Positions 17,373 to 25,510 of a stretch of DNA of 64,000 nucleotides are shown here, piece after piece. Every line of letters begins with the position of its first letter. Position 1 is the stretch's first letter. The notes under the pieces are model-generated. The model did no database searches. It was given only the letters and a program-made list of their open reading frames with translations, and was not told where the DNA came from. Position numbers and translations under genes: made by a program. Source of the stretch: Pseudoalteromonas rhizosphaerae (lineage in GTDB: Bacteria > Pseudomonadota > Gammaproteobacteria > Enterobacterales > Alteromonadaceae); contig NZ_CABVLM010000016.1 of assembly GCF_902498845.1 (NCBI RefSeq), positions 1-64,000 on the forward strand, in the 5' to 3' direction.

Positions 17373-18508
17373 TTTTCGATTATGAAACGTTAAAGTTACT
17401 TTGGTGGGTTATCATCGGCGTATTGTTAATTGGTTTTGCAATCACCGATGGTATGGACATGGGCGTGGCTATGCTTATCAAGTTAGTTGGTAAAACCGAC
17501 AGTGAACGCCGTGTGGTGATCAATACGGTAGGTCCACACTGGGATGGTAACCAAGTATGGTTTATCACCGCAGGGGGTGCCTTATTTGCAGCGTGGCCGA
17601 TGGTTTATGCGGCTGCATTTTCGGGCTTTTACTTTGCTATGATGTTGGTATTGTTTGCCTTATTTTTTAGACCTTTGGGTTTTGACTATCGCAGCAAAAT
17701 TGACTCTCCACGCTGGCGTAACAATTGGGATTGGGGCTTATTTGCTGGTAGTGCTATTCCTGCTCTGGTATTTGGCGTGGCCTTTGGCAATCTGTTTTTA
17801 GGTGTGCCATTTAGTATTGATGAATACCTTAGAACCAGCTACCAAGGATCTTTCTTTGCATTATTAAATCCATTTGCCTTATTAGCCGGCTTGATCAGCG
17901 TAACTATGTTACTTGCCCATGGCGGTATGTGGTTACAGCTGCGTACAGACAGTGATGTTGCTCGTCGCTCAGCGCAATATGGTCGTTATGCACTGTTAGC
18001 ATTCATCGTGTTATTTGCTGTTGCAGGTATTTGGATTGCTAATCTTGATGGTTACCAAATAATCTCGATGGGTGATACGCAAGGCTTTGCAAACCCACTA
18101 GATAAAACAGTAACCACCTCTGCAGGTGCTTGGTTAAACAATTATCAACAAATGCCTTTAACTATGCTGTTCCCTGCAGTCGCTTTTTTAATGGCTGTAT
18201 TAGCGTGGATATGTTCAAAAATTAATAGACCGGGGCTGGCATTAATAGCAACAAGCTTTATGCTTGGCGGTGTGATCATGACGGCTGGAATGTCCTTATT
18301 CCCATTTATTATGCCATCAAGTAATCACCCTGATATTAGTTTAACAATATGGGATGCGGTTTCTAGCCATAGAACATTGAATGTAATGTTTATTGCAGTA
18401 AGTATTTTTGTGCCACTTATTTTACTTTACACCACATGGTGTTATGTGAAAATGTGGCGTAAAGTAACCGTAGAAGAAATTGAAAATAACAGCCATGGCA
18501 GTTACTAA
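17369..18508 (+). CDS. cydB: cytochrome bd ubiquinol oxidase subunit II
   Basis: CydB is the pseudo-symmetric partner of CydA and stabilises haem binding in the bd oxidase. The protein has 379 residues, the same as E. coli, with about nine membrane helices. The N-terminal segment (LWWVIIGVLLIGFAITDGMDMGV), GPHWDGNQVW near 51-60, and FGNLFLGVPF near 140 are family hallmarks. It overlaps cydA by four bases and is followed 13 bases later by cydX, in the order of the E. coli operon. Confidence 0.97.
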   Translation: MIFDYETLKLLWWVIIGVLLIGFAITDGMDMGVAMLIKLVGKTDSERRVVINTVGPHWDGNQVWFITAGGALFAAWPMVYAAAFSGFYFAMMLVLFALFFRPLGFDYRSKIDSPRWRNNWDWGLFAGSAIPALVFGVAFGNLFLGVPFSIDEYLRTSYQGSFFALLNPFALLAGLISVTMLLAHGGMWLQLRTDSDVARRSAQYGRYALLAFIVLFAVAGIWIANLDGYQIISMGDTQGFANPLDKTVTTSAGAWLNNYQQMPLTMLFPAVAFLMAVLAWICSKINRPGLALIATSFMLGGVIMTAGMSLFPFIMPSSNHPDISLTIWDAVSSHRTLNVMFIAVSIFVPLILLYTTWCYVKMWRKVTVEEIENNSHGSY

Positions 18509-18521
18509 GGAGATTTGATCT

Positions 18522-18674
18522 ATGTGGTATTTTGCTTGGATACTCGGTGTTTTATTAGCCTGTACGTTAGGTGTGATCAACGTTATGTGGTACGAATTTG
18601 GCCAGAACAAAGACAGTATCGCTGACGACGAACAAGAATTACACGATAGGCTTAATCGCCAAAATGACGACTAA
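18522..18674 (+). CDS. cydX: cytochrome bd oxidase small subunit CydX
   Basis: This 50-residue single-span membrane protein begins MWYFAWILGVLLA and continues to VMWYE, the conserved CydX/YbgT pattern. In E. coli CydX is needed for bd oxidase stability and activity. The acidic tail (about residues 31-50) is longer than the E. coli protein (37 residues). AAGGAG lies upstream of the ATG. The last 11 bases overlap the start of cydD, coupling the structural genes to the transporter pair. Confidence 0.95.
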   Translation: MWYFAWILGVLLACTLGVINVMWYEFGQNKDSIADDEQELHDRLNRQNDD

Positions 18675-20448
18675 CCCCCGACCAAATCGCGCGCAGCAAA
18701 CTACGCTGCGCGCGTTTTTAAAAACGCATTCCAATCACGCAGGCAGTCTTTTAAAAGTCAGTATTGCGCTAGGAACATTTAACGCATTATTGATGATTGC
18801 CAGTGCTTATTTAGTGGCACGATCAATTCATTTAGTGATGTTTGAACACGCCAATTTAGCCACTATTACCCCTTTACTTTGGCCATTAGCAGCATTGATT
18901 TTAGGGCGCGGAATATTACTTGGATTTTCGCAGCGCATAAGTGCCCAAGCCGCACTTAAAATTAAAACTACAATGCGCCATGCTTTACTCGAGAAACTCA
19001 CCTTACTTGGGCCAAGTTATATTGAACAACAAGGTCATGGCGCGACTTTAAACACCCTACACAATGGTGTTGAAGCACTGCACGATTATTATGCTAATTA
19101 TTTACCGAGTGTGGCTTACAGTGCGCTTATTCCTTTGGCTATCCTGATGGTGATTTTTCCTACCGATTGGAAAGCTGGGTTGATTTTTTTATTCACCGCC
19201 CCCCTAATTCCGTTTTTTATGATTTTGGTTGGCCACAAAGCAGAACAACTGAATCAACAACGTTGGCAACAACTAGCTGTGTTGGGTAATTACTTTTTTG
19301 ACCGCTTACAAGGCTTAACCCAACTAAAGTTATTTAATGCGACTACGCGCGAACTAAAACAAATTGCCAAAATTTCCGATGACTTTCGCCATGCGACTTT
19401 AAACGTATTAAAAATCGCATTTTTATCATCTTTCGCACTCGAGTTTTTAGCGACCATTAGTGTCGCGTTAGTAGCGGTGATAATCGGTTTTCGGTTGTTT
19501 TTTGGTACCTTAGATTTTTCGACCGGCTTTGTTGTACTGTTACTTGCTCCGGAGTTTTATTTACCGCTGCGCCAACTCGGCAGCCATTACCATGCCCGAT
19601 TAGAAGGGATTAGTGCCGCCGCTGATATGCTAAAAATATTAAATGAGCCACTCCCTGCTAAGGATCTTGAGAACATACAACCAAATACTCAAAATAGCTT
19701 AAACTTACCAAGTATCGAACAACTCAATATTGATAATTTAAATTTTCATTACCCACAAAGTAATGAAGGCGTTAACAATATAAACCTAACATTTGCAGGC
19801 ACAGGCCTGCATGCCATCGTTGGTCAAAGTGGTGCTGGTAAAAGCACCTTACTCGATTGTTTATTAGGGTTTCATCCTCAGGTGATCAGTGCAATTACGG
19901 TAAATCAGCAACAACTAGCCGCATCACATATTAAGCAATGGCAGCAACATATTGCCTGGATCCCACAACAACCTACTTTATTATTTAACAGTGTCAAAGC
20001 TAACTTACTATTGGCCAAACCGGATGCCACACTCACGCAGCTAGAAACTGCAGCAGAGCAAGCTGGTGCACTTGAGTTTATCAATCAATTACCAGAGGGC
20101 TTTGACACTCAAATTGGTGAACAAGGCGAAGGACTCTCAGGCGGGCAAAAACAACGGATCGCTTTAGCTCGGGCATTTTTAAAACAAGCGCCAATTTTGA
20201 TCCTTGATGAGCCAACCGCACACCTCGATAGCCAAACTGAGCAACAGGTGCAAGCGGCTATCAATCATTATGCACAGCAACATCTCGTTGTGGTGATAGC
20301 ACATCGCTTAAATACCATTGCACAAGCTAAACAAGTTATTGTAATGAAAGATGGTGCTGTTATTGAACAAGGTAGCTTTAAAACCCTCATCGATAACCAA
20401 GGCGCGCTGTATGATTTAGTGCATGCAAGGAGTAAACAGCATGACTAA
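18664..20448 (+). CDS. cydD: heterodimeric ABC transporter subunit CydD
   Basis: With CydC this forms an ABC exporter of glutathione/cysteine, now also linked to haem, that is needed for assembly of cytochrome bd. The 594-residue product (E. coli 588) has six N-terminal membrane helices to about residue 310. Its ATPase domain shows Walker A GQSGAGKST (near 390), signature LSGGQKQR (near 491) and Walker B ILILDEPTAHLD. The start at 18664 (MTTNPRPN) overlaps the cydX stop; an open frame reaching back to 18598 would add an improbable extension inside cydX. cydC starts eight bases before its stop. Confidence 0.95.
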   Translation: MTTNPRPNRAQQTTLRAFLKTHSNHAGSLLKVSIALGTFNALLMIASAYLVARSIHLVMFEHANLATITPLLWPLAALILGRGILLGFSQRISAQAALKIKTTMRHALLEKLTLLGPSYIEQQGHGATLNTLHNGVEALHDYYANYLPSVAYSALIPLAILMVIFPTDWKAGLIFLFTAPLIPFFMILVGHKAEQLNQQRWQQLAVLGNYFFDRLQGLTQLKLFNATTRELKQIAKISDDFRHATLNVLKIAFLSSFALEFLATISVALVAVIIGFRLFFGTLDFSTGFVVLLLAPEFYLPLRQLGSHYHARLEGISAAADMLKILNEPLPAKDLENIQPNTQNSLNLPSIEQLNIDNLNFHYPQSNEGVNNINLTFAGTGLHAIVGQSGAGKSTLLDCLLGFHPQVISAITVNQQQLAASHIKQWQQHIAWIPQQPTLLFNSVKANLLLAKPDATLTQLETAAEQAGALEFINQLPEGFDTQIGEQGEGLSGGQKQRIALARAFLKQAPILILDEPTAHLDSQTEQQVQAAINHYAQQHLVVVIAHRLNTIAQAKQVIVMKDGAVIEQGSFKTLIDNQGALYDLVHARSKQHD

Positions 20449-22174
20449 TTTTTTACGTTTATTAAAACTGTGTAGACCGCACCTAGGTGCAATGCTGTTA
20501 GGGGCATTTTTAGCAACCTTAACAGTGCTGGCAAACGTTGGCTTATTGGCTATATCTGGCTGGTTTTTAGCCGCTATGGCTGCGGCTGGCTTGGCTGGCA
20601 CGCAAATGAATTACTTTACCCCCGCTGGCGTCATTCGGTTTTTAGCGATAGTACGCACGGCCTCACGCTATGGCGAACGCTTAGTCACTCACAACGCCAC
20701 CTTTTTATTGTTAAGTGAAATTCGCGTCAGTGTCTTTAACACTTTGAGTCAGTTAAGTAACGTTGATTTAGCCATGAGCCGCAGCGCGGATCTATTTAAC
20801 CGCATGCAAAATGATGTTGAAGCGCTCGATAAATTTTACTTAAACGTATTATTACCGATGATTGTTGCGCTAATCAGCGTGCCAATTGTGGTTGCAATTA
20901 TGGCAGCCTACAACAGTAATGTTGCGCTAATATGCTTTACTGCACTCTTAATAGTAGGCGTTGCCCTGCCGCTCATACTAAGTAAACAACTTCAGCAAAC
21001 TGCCAACCTCGAAACTCACTATTCGGCGACTTTACGTGCTGAATTATCAGATACCCTAAGTGGCTTACGAGAGCTGGCTATCTATCAAGCCACCGAGCAA
21101 CAAATTCAGCAATGTCGGGCAGCCAGTGAACGCTATAATCAGCAACTATTTGTTCGCCATAGCGCCGAAGCACATAGTAATGGCGTATCACTATTAATAG
21201 TACAACTGAGTATGCTCGGTGCCATTATGATAATTGCACCGCTAGTTTACAGCGGAGCTATGGCCAATGTTGAACTGGCAATGCTTAGTTTATTTGTGCT
21301 TGCTAGTTTTGAAACGGTGCTAACGCTGCCAAATGCGTTTATTCAATTGCCCGTAGCGCTAAGCGCTGCAAAGCGTATTTTTGATTTAGAAGATAAACTG
21401 CACCCTGAAACTACAAGCGTTCAGGAGTCGTTATCAGTGCAACCTTTAGGGCTTGAATTTAAAGGTCTTAGTTATTGTTACCACAGTGATACTTTTGCGC
21501 TTAACAACTTAAGTTTTGCTATTGAGCCACTGCAAAAAGTCGCGATTGTAGGCCAAAGCGGCAGCGGGAAAAGTACACTGGTTAATTTACTCAGTGGTTT
21601 ATGGCCACAGCAAAATGGTGAAATAAATCTAACTTCAGCAGACAAAACCATAGCAATTAACGCGATCAGTCAACAAAATCGCTGCGAACTGATTAACATC
21701 GTCGCACAACAACATCATATTTTTGATGGCACCATTGCTGAAAACTTACGCTATGCGGCGCCCTCAGCAACTAAACAACAAATGCGTACAGCCTGTCAAC
21801 AAACACAGTTAGGTGATTGGCTTAGCGAGTTAAAACTAAGATTAGACACCCGCTTAGGCACAGGTGGCAGAAGTTTGTCGCGCGGACAATCGCGGCGTTT
21901 AGCGTTAGCGCAAGCCTTACTCAGAGCACCGGCTATTTTAGTGCTTGATGAGCCAACCGAAGGCCTCGACAATCAATCTAAGCATCAAGTTATGGATGCG
22001 ATATTAACCAGCATGGGGCACTGTACTGTGATCAGCATAACTCACGACCCTGCCTTACTTGCCAATATGGATAACGTAATTTGGTTAGAGCAAGGGCAAA
22101 TAAAAGCGATTGCAACGCATCAGCAACTATTAGCAGAGCAACCTGAGTACGTGAACTTGATCACACGCTTTTAA
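20441..22174 (+). CDS. cydC: heterodimeric ABC transporter subunit CydC
   Basis: This is the partner of CydD in the thiol/haem exporter required for bd oxidase maturation; 577 residues (E. coli 573). It has six membrane helices, then an ATPase domain with Walker A GQSGSGKST (near 365), the signature LSRGQSRR (near 480) with R replacing the usual second G of LSGGQ, and Walker B ILVLDEPTEGLD. AAGGAG lies eight bases before the ATG at 20441. The stop codon overlaps the stop of the convergent RlpA-type gene within TTAA, and no terminator hairpin is visible between them. Confidence 0.95.
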   Translation: MTNFLRLLKLCRPHLGAMLLGAFLATLTVLANVGLLAISGWFLAAMAAAGLAGTQMNYFTPAGVIRFLAIVRTASRYGERLVTHNATFLLLSEIRVSVFNTLSQLSNVDLAMSRSADLFNRMQNDVEALDKFYLNVLLPMIVALISVPIVVAIMAAYNSNVALICFTALLIVGVALPLILSKQLQQTANLETHYSATLRAELSDTLSGLRELAIYQATEQQIQQCRAASERYNQQLFVRHSAEAHSNGVSLLIVQLSMLGAIMIIAPLVYSGAMANVELAMLSLFVLASFETVLTLPNAFIQLPVALSAAKRIFDLEDKLHPETTSVQESLSVQPLGLEFKGLSYCYHSDTFALNNLSFAIEPLQKVAIVGQSGSGKSTLVNLLSGLWPQQNGEINLTSADKTIAINAISQQNRCELINIVAQQHHIFDGTIAENLRYAAPSATKQQMRTACQQTQLGDWLSELKLRLDTRLGTGGRSLSRGQSRRLALAQALLRAPAILVLDEPTEGLDNQSKHQVMDAILTSMGHCTVISITHDPALLANMDNVIWLEQGQIKAIATHQQLLAEQPEYVNLITRF

Positions 22175-22551
22175 TCAATTACTTCAACGGTTACGTTAAT
22201 AACGCCCGAGCTTGGCTCTGCGAGTTGCTCAAACGCATGCTTTGTTAAATCGATGATACGCCCGCGAATAAAAGGACCGCGATCATTCACTCTAACGACC
22301 ACTGAACGGTTATTTGCTGTGTTTGTGACTTTAACTTTGCTGTTAAAAGGGAGCTGTTTGTGCGCCGCAGTCATGGCTTGTTGGTCAAACTTTTCACCAC
22401 TAGCGGTCAGCCGACCATGGTATTTATCGGCATAAAAGCTAGCATTTCCCTGCTCACGAATACCTGTGCTTGTTGCAGAATAGTTTGTCGGCGAGCTACT
22501 ACAGCCAGCTAAAATAGCCAGTGATAAGCTAATTAAAAGTGCTTTAATCAA
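22171..22551 (-). CDS. short RlpA-family double-psi beta-barrel lipoprotein
   Basis: This 126-residue predicted lipoprotein has a signal sequence and the lipobox LAGC with lipidated C16. The mature part is a single double-psi beta-barrel domain with GNASFYADKYHGRLTASGE (about 36-54), VRVNDRGPF (about 86-94) and RIIDLTKHAF. RlpA proteins act on denuded glycan strands at septa, but this one lacks the C-terminal SPOR domain of full RlpA. Lytic activity and septal targeting therefore cannot be assumed. The gene lies tail-to-tail with cydC and upstream of nothing obvious. Confidence 0.88.
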   Translation of the reverse strand: MIKALLISLSLAILAGCSSSPTNYSATSTGIREQGNASFYADKYHGRLTASGEKFDQQAMTAAHKQLPFNSKVKVTNTANNRSVVVRVNDRGPFIRGRIIDLTKHAFEQLAEPSSGVINVTVEVID

Positions 22552-22637
22552 AATTCAACGCTCCCTTAGAATGCATAAAGGTAGCAGGTATCAACTGAGC
22601 TGCAACTGAATTAAAGTAAATACAAAACAGTGAATAC

Positions 22638-22676
22638 AAAAAAGCCACCAAGTTAACTTAATAACTGGTGGCTTTT
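22638..22676 (-). terminator. terminator after lpxA
   Basis: GCCACCA/TGGTGGC arms with inner AGTTA/TAACT pairing (22644-22672) are followed on the minus strand by six T. The hairpin lies about 20 bases after the lpxA stop. It shows that the long rpsB-to-lpxA direction of transcription ends here, instead of continuing into lpxB. Confidence 0.85.
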
Positions 22677-22694
22677 ATACACTGCATAAACGAA

Positions 22695-23465
22695 TTAACG
22701 AATAATACCGCGTTCAGAATTTTTCACAAAATCAACCATTAACTGTACTGCTGGGTACTTAGCGGCATCATCAGCAAGCGCTGCAATTGCCTCTTCAACA
22801 CCTAAACTCTTGCGGTATAGTGTTTTATAAGCACGACGTGTTGCCATAACTTCATCGCTTTCAAAGCCACGGCGCTTCATGCCTTCAGTATTAATTGCAA
22901 CAGGACCTGCTGGCGTACCTATAGTTGTTACAAACGGCGGCACATCTTTGTTGACGCCAGAGTACATACCAACAAAGGCATGTGCCCCCACTTTACAAAA
23001 CTGATGAATACCTGAATTACCCGCTAAGATAACCCAGTCACCAATATGTACATGGCCTGCAACAGATGCATTATTAGCAAAAATAACGTTATCGCCAATC
23101 ACCGCATCATGGGCTACGTGAGTGTAAGCCATAAATAAGTTATTGCTGCCAATCTTAGTCACACCTTGGTCTTGAATTGTACCTCGGTGGATGGTAGCGC
23201 ATTCACGAATAACATTGTTATCGCCAATGATAAGTGTGGTTGGCTCATTATTATATTTTTTGTCTTGGCAGGCTTCACCTACAGACGCAAATTGAAATAT
23301 ATGATTGCCTGAACCTATTGTTGACGGGCCTTTGACCACAACATGAGATTCGATAATGCAATTGTCACCAATAACCACATCGTTGCCAATGTAGCTATAC
23401 GGGCCAACCGATACATTATTACCTAACTTTGCACCTGGTTCGATTATCGCTGTAGGATGGATCAC
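22695..23465 (-). CDS. lpxA: UDP-N-acetylglucosamine O-acyltransferase
   Basis: LpxA starts lipid A synthesis by moving a 3-hydroxyacyl chain from ACP to UDP-GlcNAc. The 256-residue product (E. coli 262) is a left-handed beta-helix of hexapeptide repeats followed by a helical tail. The catalytic histidine lies in THVAHD (near 120). I chose a GTG start at 23465, giving MIHPTAIIEPGA, because this matches the family N-terminus and begins two bases after the fabZ stop with GAGAG upstream. A longer in-frame extension would run into fabZ. It is now the last gene before the cyd insertion. Confidence 0.96.
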   Translation of the reverse strand: MIHPTAIIEPGAKLGNNVSVGPYSYIGNDVVIGDNCIIESHVVVKGPSTIGSGNHIFQFASVGEACQDKKYNNEPTTLIIGDNNVIRECATIHRGTIQDQGVTKIGSNNLFMAYTHVAHDAVIGDNVIFANNASVAGHVHIGDWVILAGNSGIHQFCKVGAHAFVGMYSGVNKDVPPFVTTIGTPAGPVAINTEGMKRRGFESDEVMATRRAYKTLYRKSLGVEEAIAALADDAAKYPAVQLMVDFVKNSERGIIR

Positions 23466-23467
23466 AA

Positions 23468-23920
23468 TTAAAGCTCTCTTCTCGCACACATGATTTCGGC
23501 ACTACATACTATTTTGCCATCAACTTTTGCTTCTGCTGCAAACTTCCAAATATTACGACGCTCTTTTAAAAATTGAACGTGTAAATGCATGGTGTCACCA
23601 GGCGTTACTGGTTGTTTAAAGCGCGCATTATCTATCGCTGCAAATAAATATAGTTCATTTTCACTGCGATTTTCGACAGTTTTAAAACCCAATAAACCGG
23701 TTGCCTGTGCCATGGCTTCTAAAATTAATACACCAGGAAAAATTGGCTGGTTAGGGAAATGGCCGGTAAAAATCGGTTCATTAAAAGTTACGTTCTTAAT
23801 TGCATGTAATGATTCACCTGGGGTGTAATCAAGCACACGGTCAACTAGTAGCATCGGGTAACGATGCGGAAGTAAGCTTAAAATTTCTTGTATATCAAGG
23901 CTATTTAATTCGTTTGCCAA
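23468..23920 (-). CDS. fabZ: 3-hydroxyacyl-ACP dehydratase
   Basis: FabZ dehydrates 3-hydroxyacyl-ACP in fatty acid elongation and competes with LpxA/LpxD for the same hydroxyacyl pool. The hot-dog fold protein has the active-site region GHFPNQPIFPGVLILEAMAQATG (about residues 52-74), containing the catalytic His and Glu. The TTG at 23920 has AAGGA seven bases upstream and yields 150 residues, against 151 in E. coli. A TTG further upstream at 23944 lies within the lpxD stop region and has no Shine-Dalgarno. Confidence 0.95.
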   Translation of the reverse strand: MANELNSLDIQEILSLLPHRYPMLLVDRVLDYTPGESLHAIKNVTFNEPIFTGHFPNQPIFPGVLILEAMAQATGLLGFKTVENRSENELYLFAAIDNARFKQPVTPGDTMHLHVQFLKERRNIWKFAAEAKVDGKIVCSAEIMCARREL

Positions 23921-23933
23921 AATAGCATCCTTA

Positions 23934-24971
23934 TTAATTATCAACGTTTAATGACTTAGTCAGAGTCTCTAGCGCTTTAAGGCGAACTTTCATCTCTGGC
24001 AAATTACGGAAATGGGCAATGTTTCGGCGCCACTCTTTATTTGAAGAGTGTGGAAGTCCTGAGGAATAAATACCAGGTTTCGTAATCGCTTTAGTCACCA
24101 TGCTCATACCCGTAAGTATAACACCATCACAGATATCTATGTGACCATTTATGCCTACAAGCCCGGCAATCTGGCAATTTTTACCAATAGTTGTACTACC
24201 TGCTATCACGGTACAGCCAGCAATTGCTGTGCCTGAACCAATTTCAACATTATGGGCAATTTGACATTGGTTATCGATAATCACATTGCTGTGAATAATC
24301 GTGTCATCAATTGCACCACGGTCAACCGTAGCACCAGCGCCAATTTCAACCTTGTCACCTATAATAACGCGACCAAGCTGAGGAATTTTTATCCATTGGC
24401 CTTTATCGTTTGCATAACCAAAGCCATCACTGCCGATTACGCTACTTGATTGAAATAAGCAATCACTGCCAATTTCTACATCGTGATAAACACTGACATT
24501 TGCCCACAGTTTTGTGCCATTGCCTATTTTTGTGTTTTCACCAATAAAGCAATTAGCGCCTATTTGCGCGTTATCACCAATTACCGCTCCAGCTTCAATC
24601 ACCGCATTAGCTGCAATAGCAGCTGTGCTTGCAACTGTAGCATCAGGATGGACCACCGCACTTGGGTGAATACCTGGTGACGCTGAGCGTGGCGTTGTAT
24701 CGAGTAACTGGGCTAATTTCGCATAGCAAACATAGGGGTTAGCAACAATGAGCTTATTACCTTGATAATACTCTGCGTCTGCGGCAGATAGGATCACTGC
24801 CCCCGCCTTAGTATCACTAAGTTGTGAGCGATATTTCTTATTCGCTAAAAATGCAATATGCCCAGACTGGGCATTTGCAAGTGTAGCAATTTTTGAGATT
24901 TCCCAAGCGCCATCACCGTCAAGCGTGGCGCCTAGAAGTTCCGCAATCTGCGAAAGCGTATAATTATGCAT
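23934..24971 (-). CDS. lpxD: UDP-3-O-(3-hydroxyacyl)glucosamine N-acyltransferase
   Basis: LpxD adds the N-linked hydroxyacyl chain in the third step of lipid A synthesis. The 345-residue product (E. coli 341) has an N-terminal uridine-binding domain, a long hexapeptide left-handed beta-helix (about 100-290) and a helical C-terminus. The catalytic histidine is in QIAHNVEIG (near 236). It follows skp by nine bases and is tightly packed with fabZ, as in E. coli. Confidence 0.97.
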   Translation of the reverse strand: MHNYTLSQIAELLGATLDGDGAWEISKIATLANAQSGHIAFLANKKYRSQLSDTKAGAVILSAADAEYYQGNKLIVANPYVCYAKLAQLLDTTPRSASPGIHPSAVVHPDATVASTAAIAANAVIEAGAVIGDNAQIGANCFIGENTKIGNGTKLWANVSVYHDVEIGSDCLFQSSSVIGSDGFGYANDKGQWIKIPQLGRVIIGDKVEIGAGATVDRGAIDDTIIHSNVIIDNQCQIAHNVEIGSGTAIAGCTVIAGSTTIGKNCQIAGLVGINGHIDICDGVILTGMSMVTKAITKPGIYSSGLPHSSNKEWRRNIAHFRNLPEMKVRLKALETLTKSLNVDN

Positions 24972-24980
24972 ATATCAGTT

Positions 24981-25499
24981 CTATTGCTTACTTACTTTAT
25001 CAACAACTTTACTTGATAAATCAACGACCGTTTTAGGGTTAAAGTAGATAGTCGTATCTTTAACTTTAACTTCATCGTACTTACCATCTTTAGCAATATC
25101 TTCGATTGCTTTGATAATAATACCTTGAACTTTAGCTAGTTCTTGGTTTTGACGAGTTTTAATTTCTTGCTCTAAAGGACGACCTTTTTCAGCAAGATTT
25201 TTTTGCATGCCTTCCACTTTTTCACGCAACGCATCTTTTTGCGCTTGGCTCATTGTAGTGCTTTCACGCTTGAATTTTTCTGCTTCAAAGCGGATATCGC
25301 CCTGTAGCTTTTCAAGTTCTTGACGACGCTCAGCAAATTCAGCTTGCAGTGTTTGCTCAACTTTTGCCATTTGTGGGATTTGCTTATAGATTTCTTGCAT
25401 ATCTACAATACCTACTTTATGTGCAAAAGCACTTGCAGAAGTACCCATCATAAGTGTTGCTAAAATGGCAATTGCCGATGATTTAAATGATTTTTTCAC
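24981..25499 (-). CDS. skp: periplasmic chaperone Skp/OmpH
   Basis: Skp is a trimeric periplasmic chaperone that holds unfolded outer-membrane proteins on the way to the BAM complex. The 172-residue product has a signal peptide ending near ASAFA (about residue 26), then HKVGIVDMQEI. A long charged coiled-coil region forms the tentacles (about 45-140), and a hydrophobic beta strand closes the trimer core. Its position directly after bamA and before lpxD is the conserved arrangement. Confidence 0.94.
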   Translation of the reverse strand: MKKSFKSSAIAILATLMMGTSASAFAHKVGIVDMQEIYKQIPQMAKVEQTLQAEFAERRQELEKLQGDIRFEAEKFKRESTTMSQAQKDALREKVEGMQKNLAEKGRPLEQEIKTRQNQELAKVQGIIIKAIEDIAKDGKYDEVKVKDTTIYFNPKTVVDLSSKVVDKVSKQ

Positions 25500-25510
25500 A
25501 AAAAACTCCT

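Noticed and set aside
18598..18663. Longer cydD start inside cydX
   Set aside because: The 22 extra residues lie in another frame of cydX and the first conserved cydD region begins after 18664.
23466..23489. Longer lpxA start overlapping fabZ
   Set aside because: The first eight residues are a shifted frame of fabZ; GTG at 23465 matches the LpxA N-terminus.
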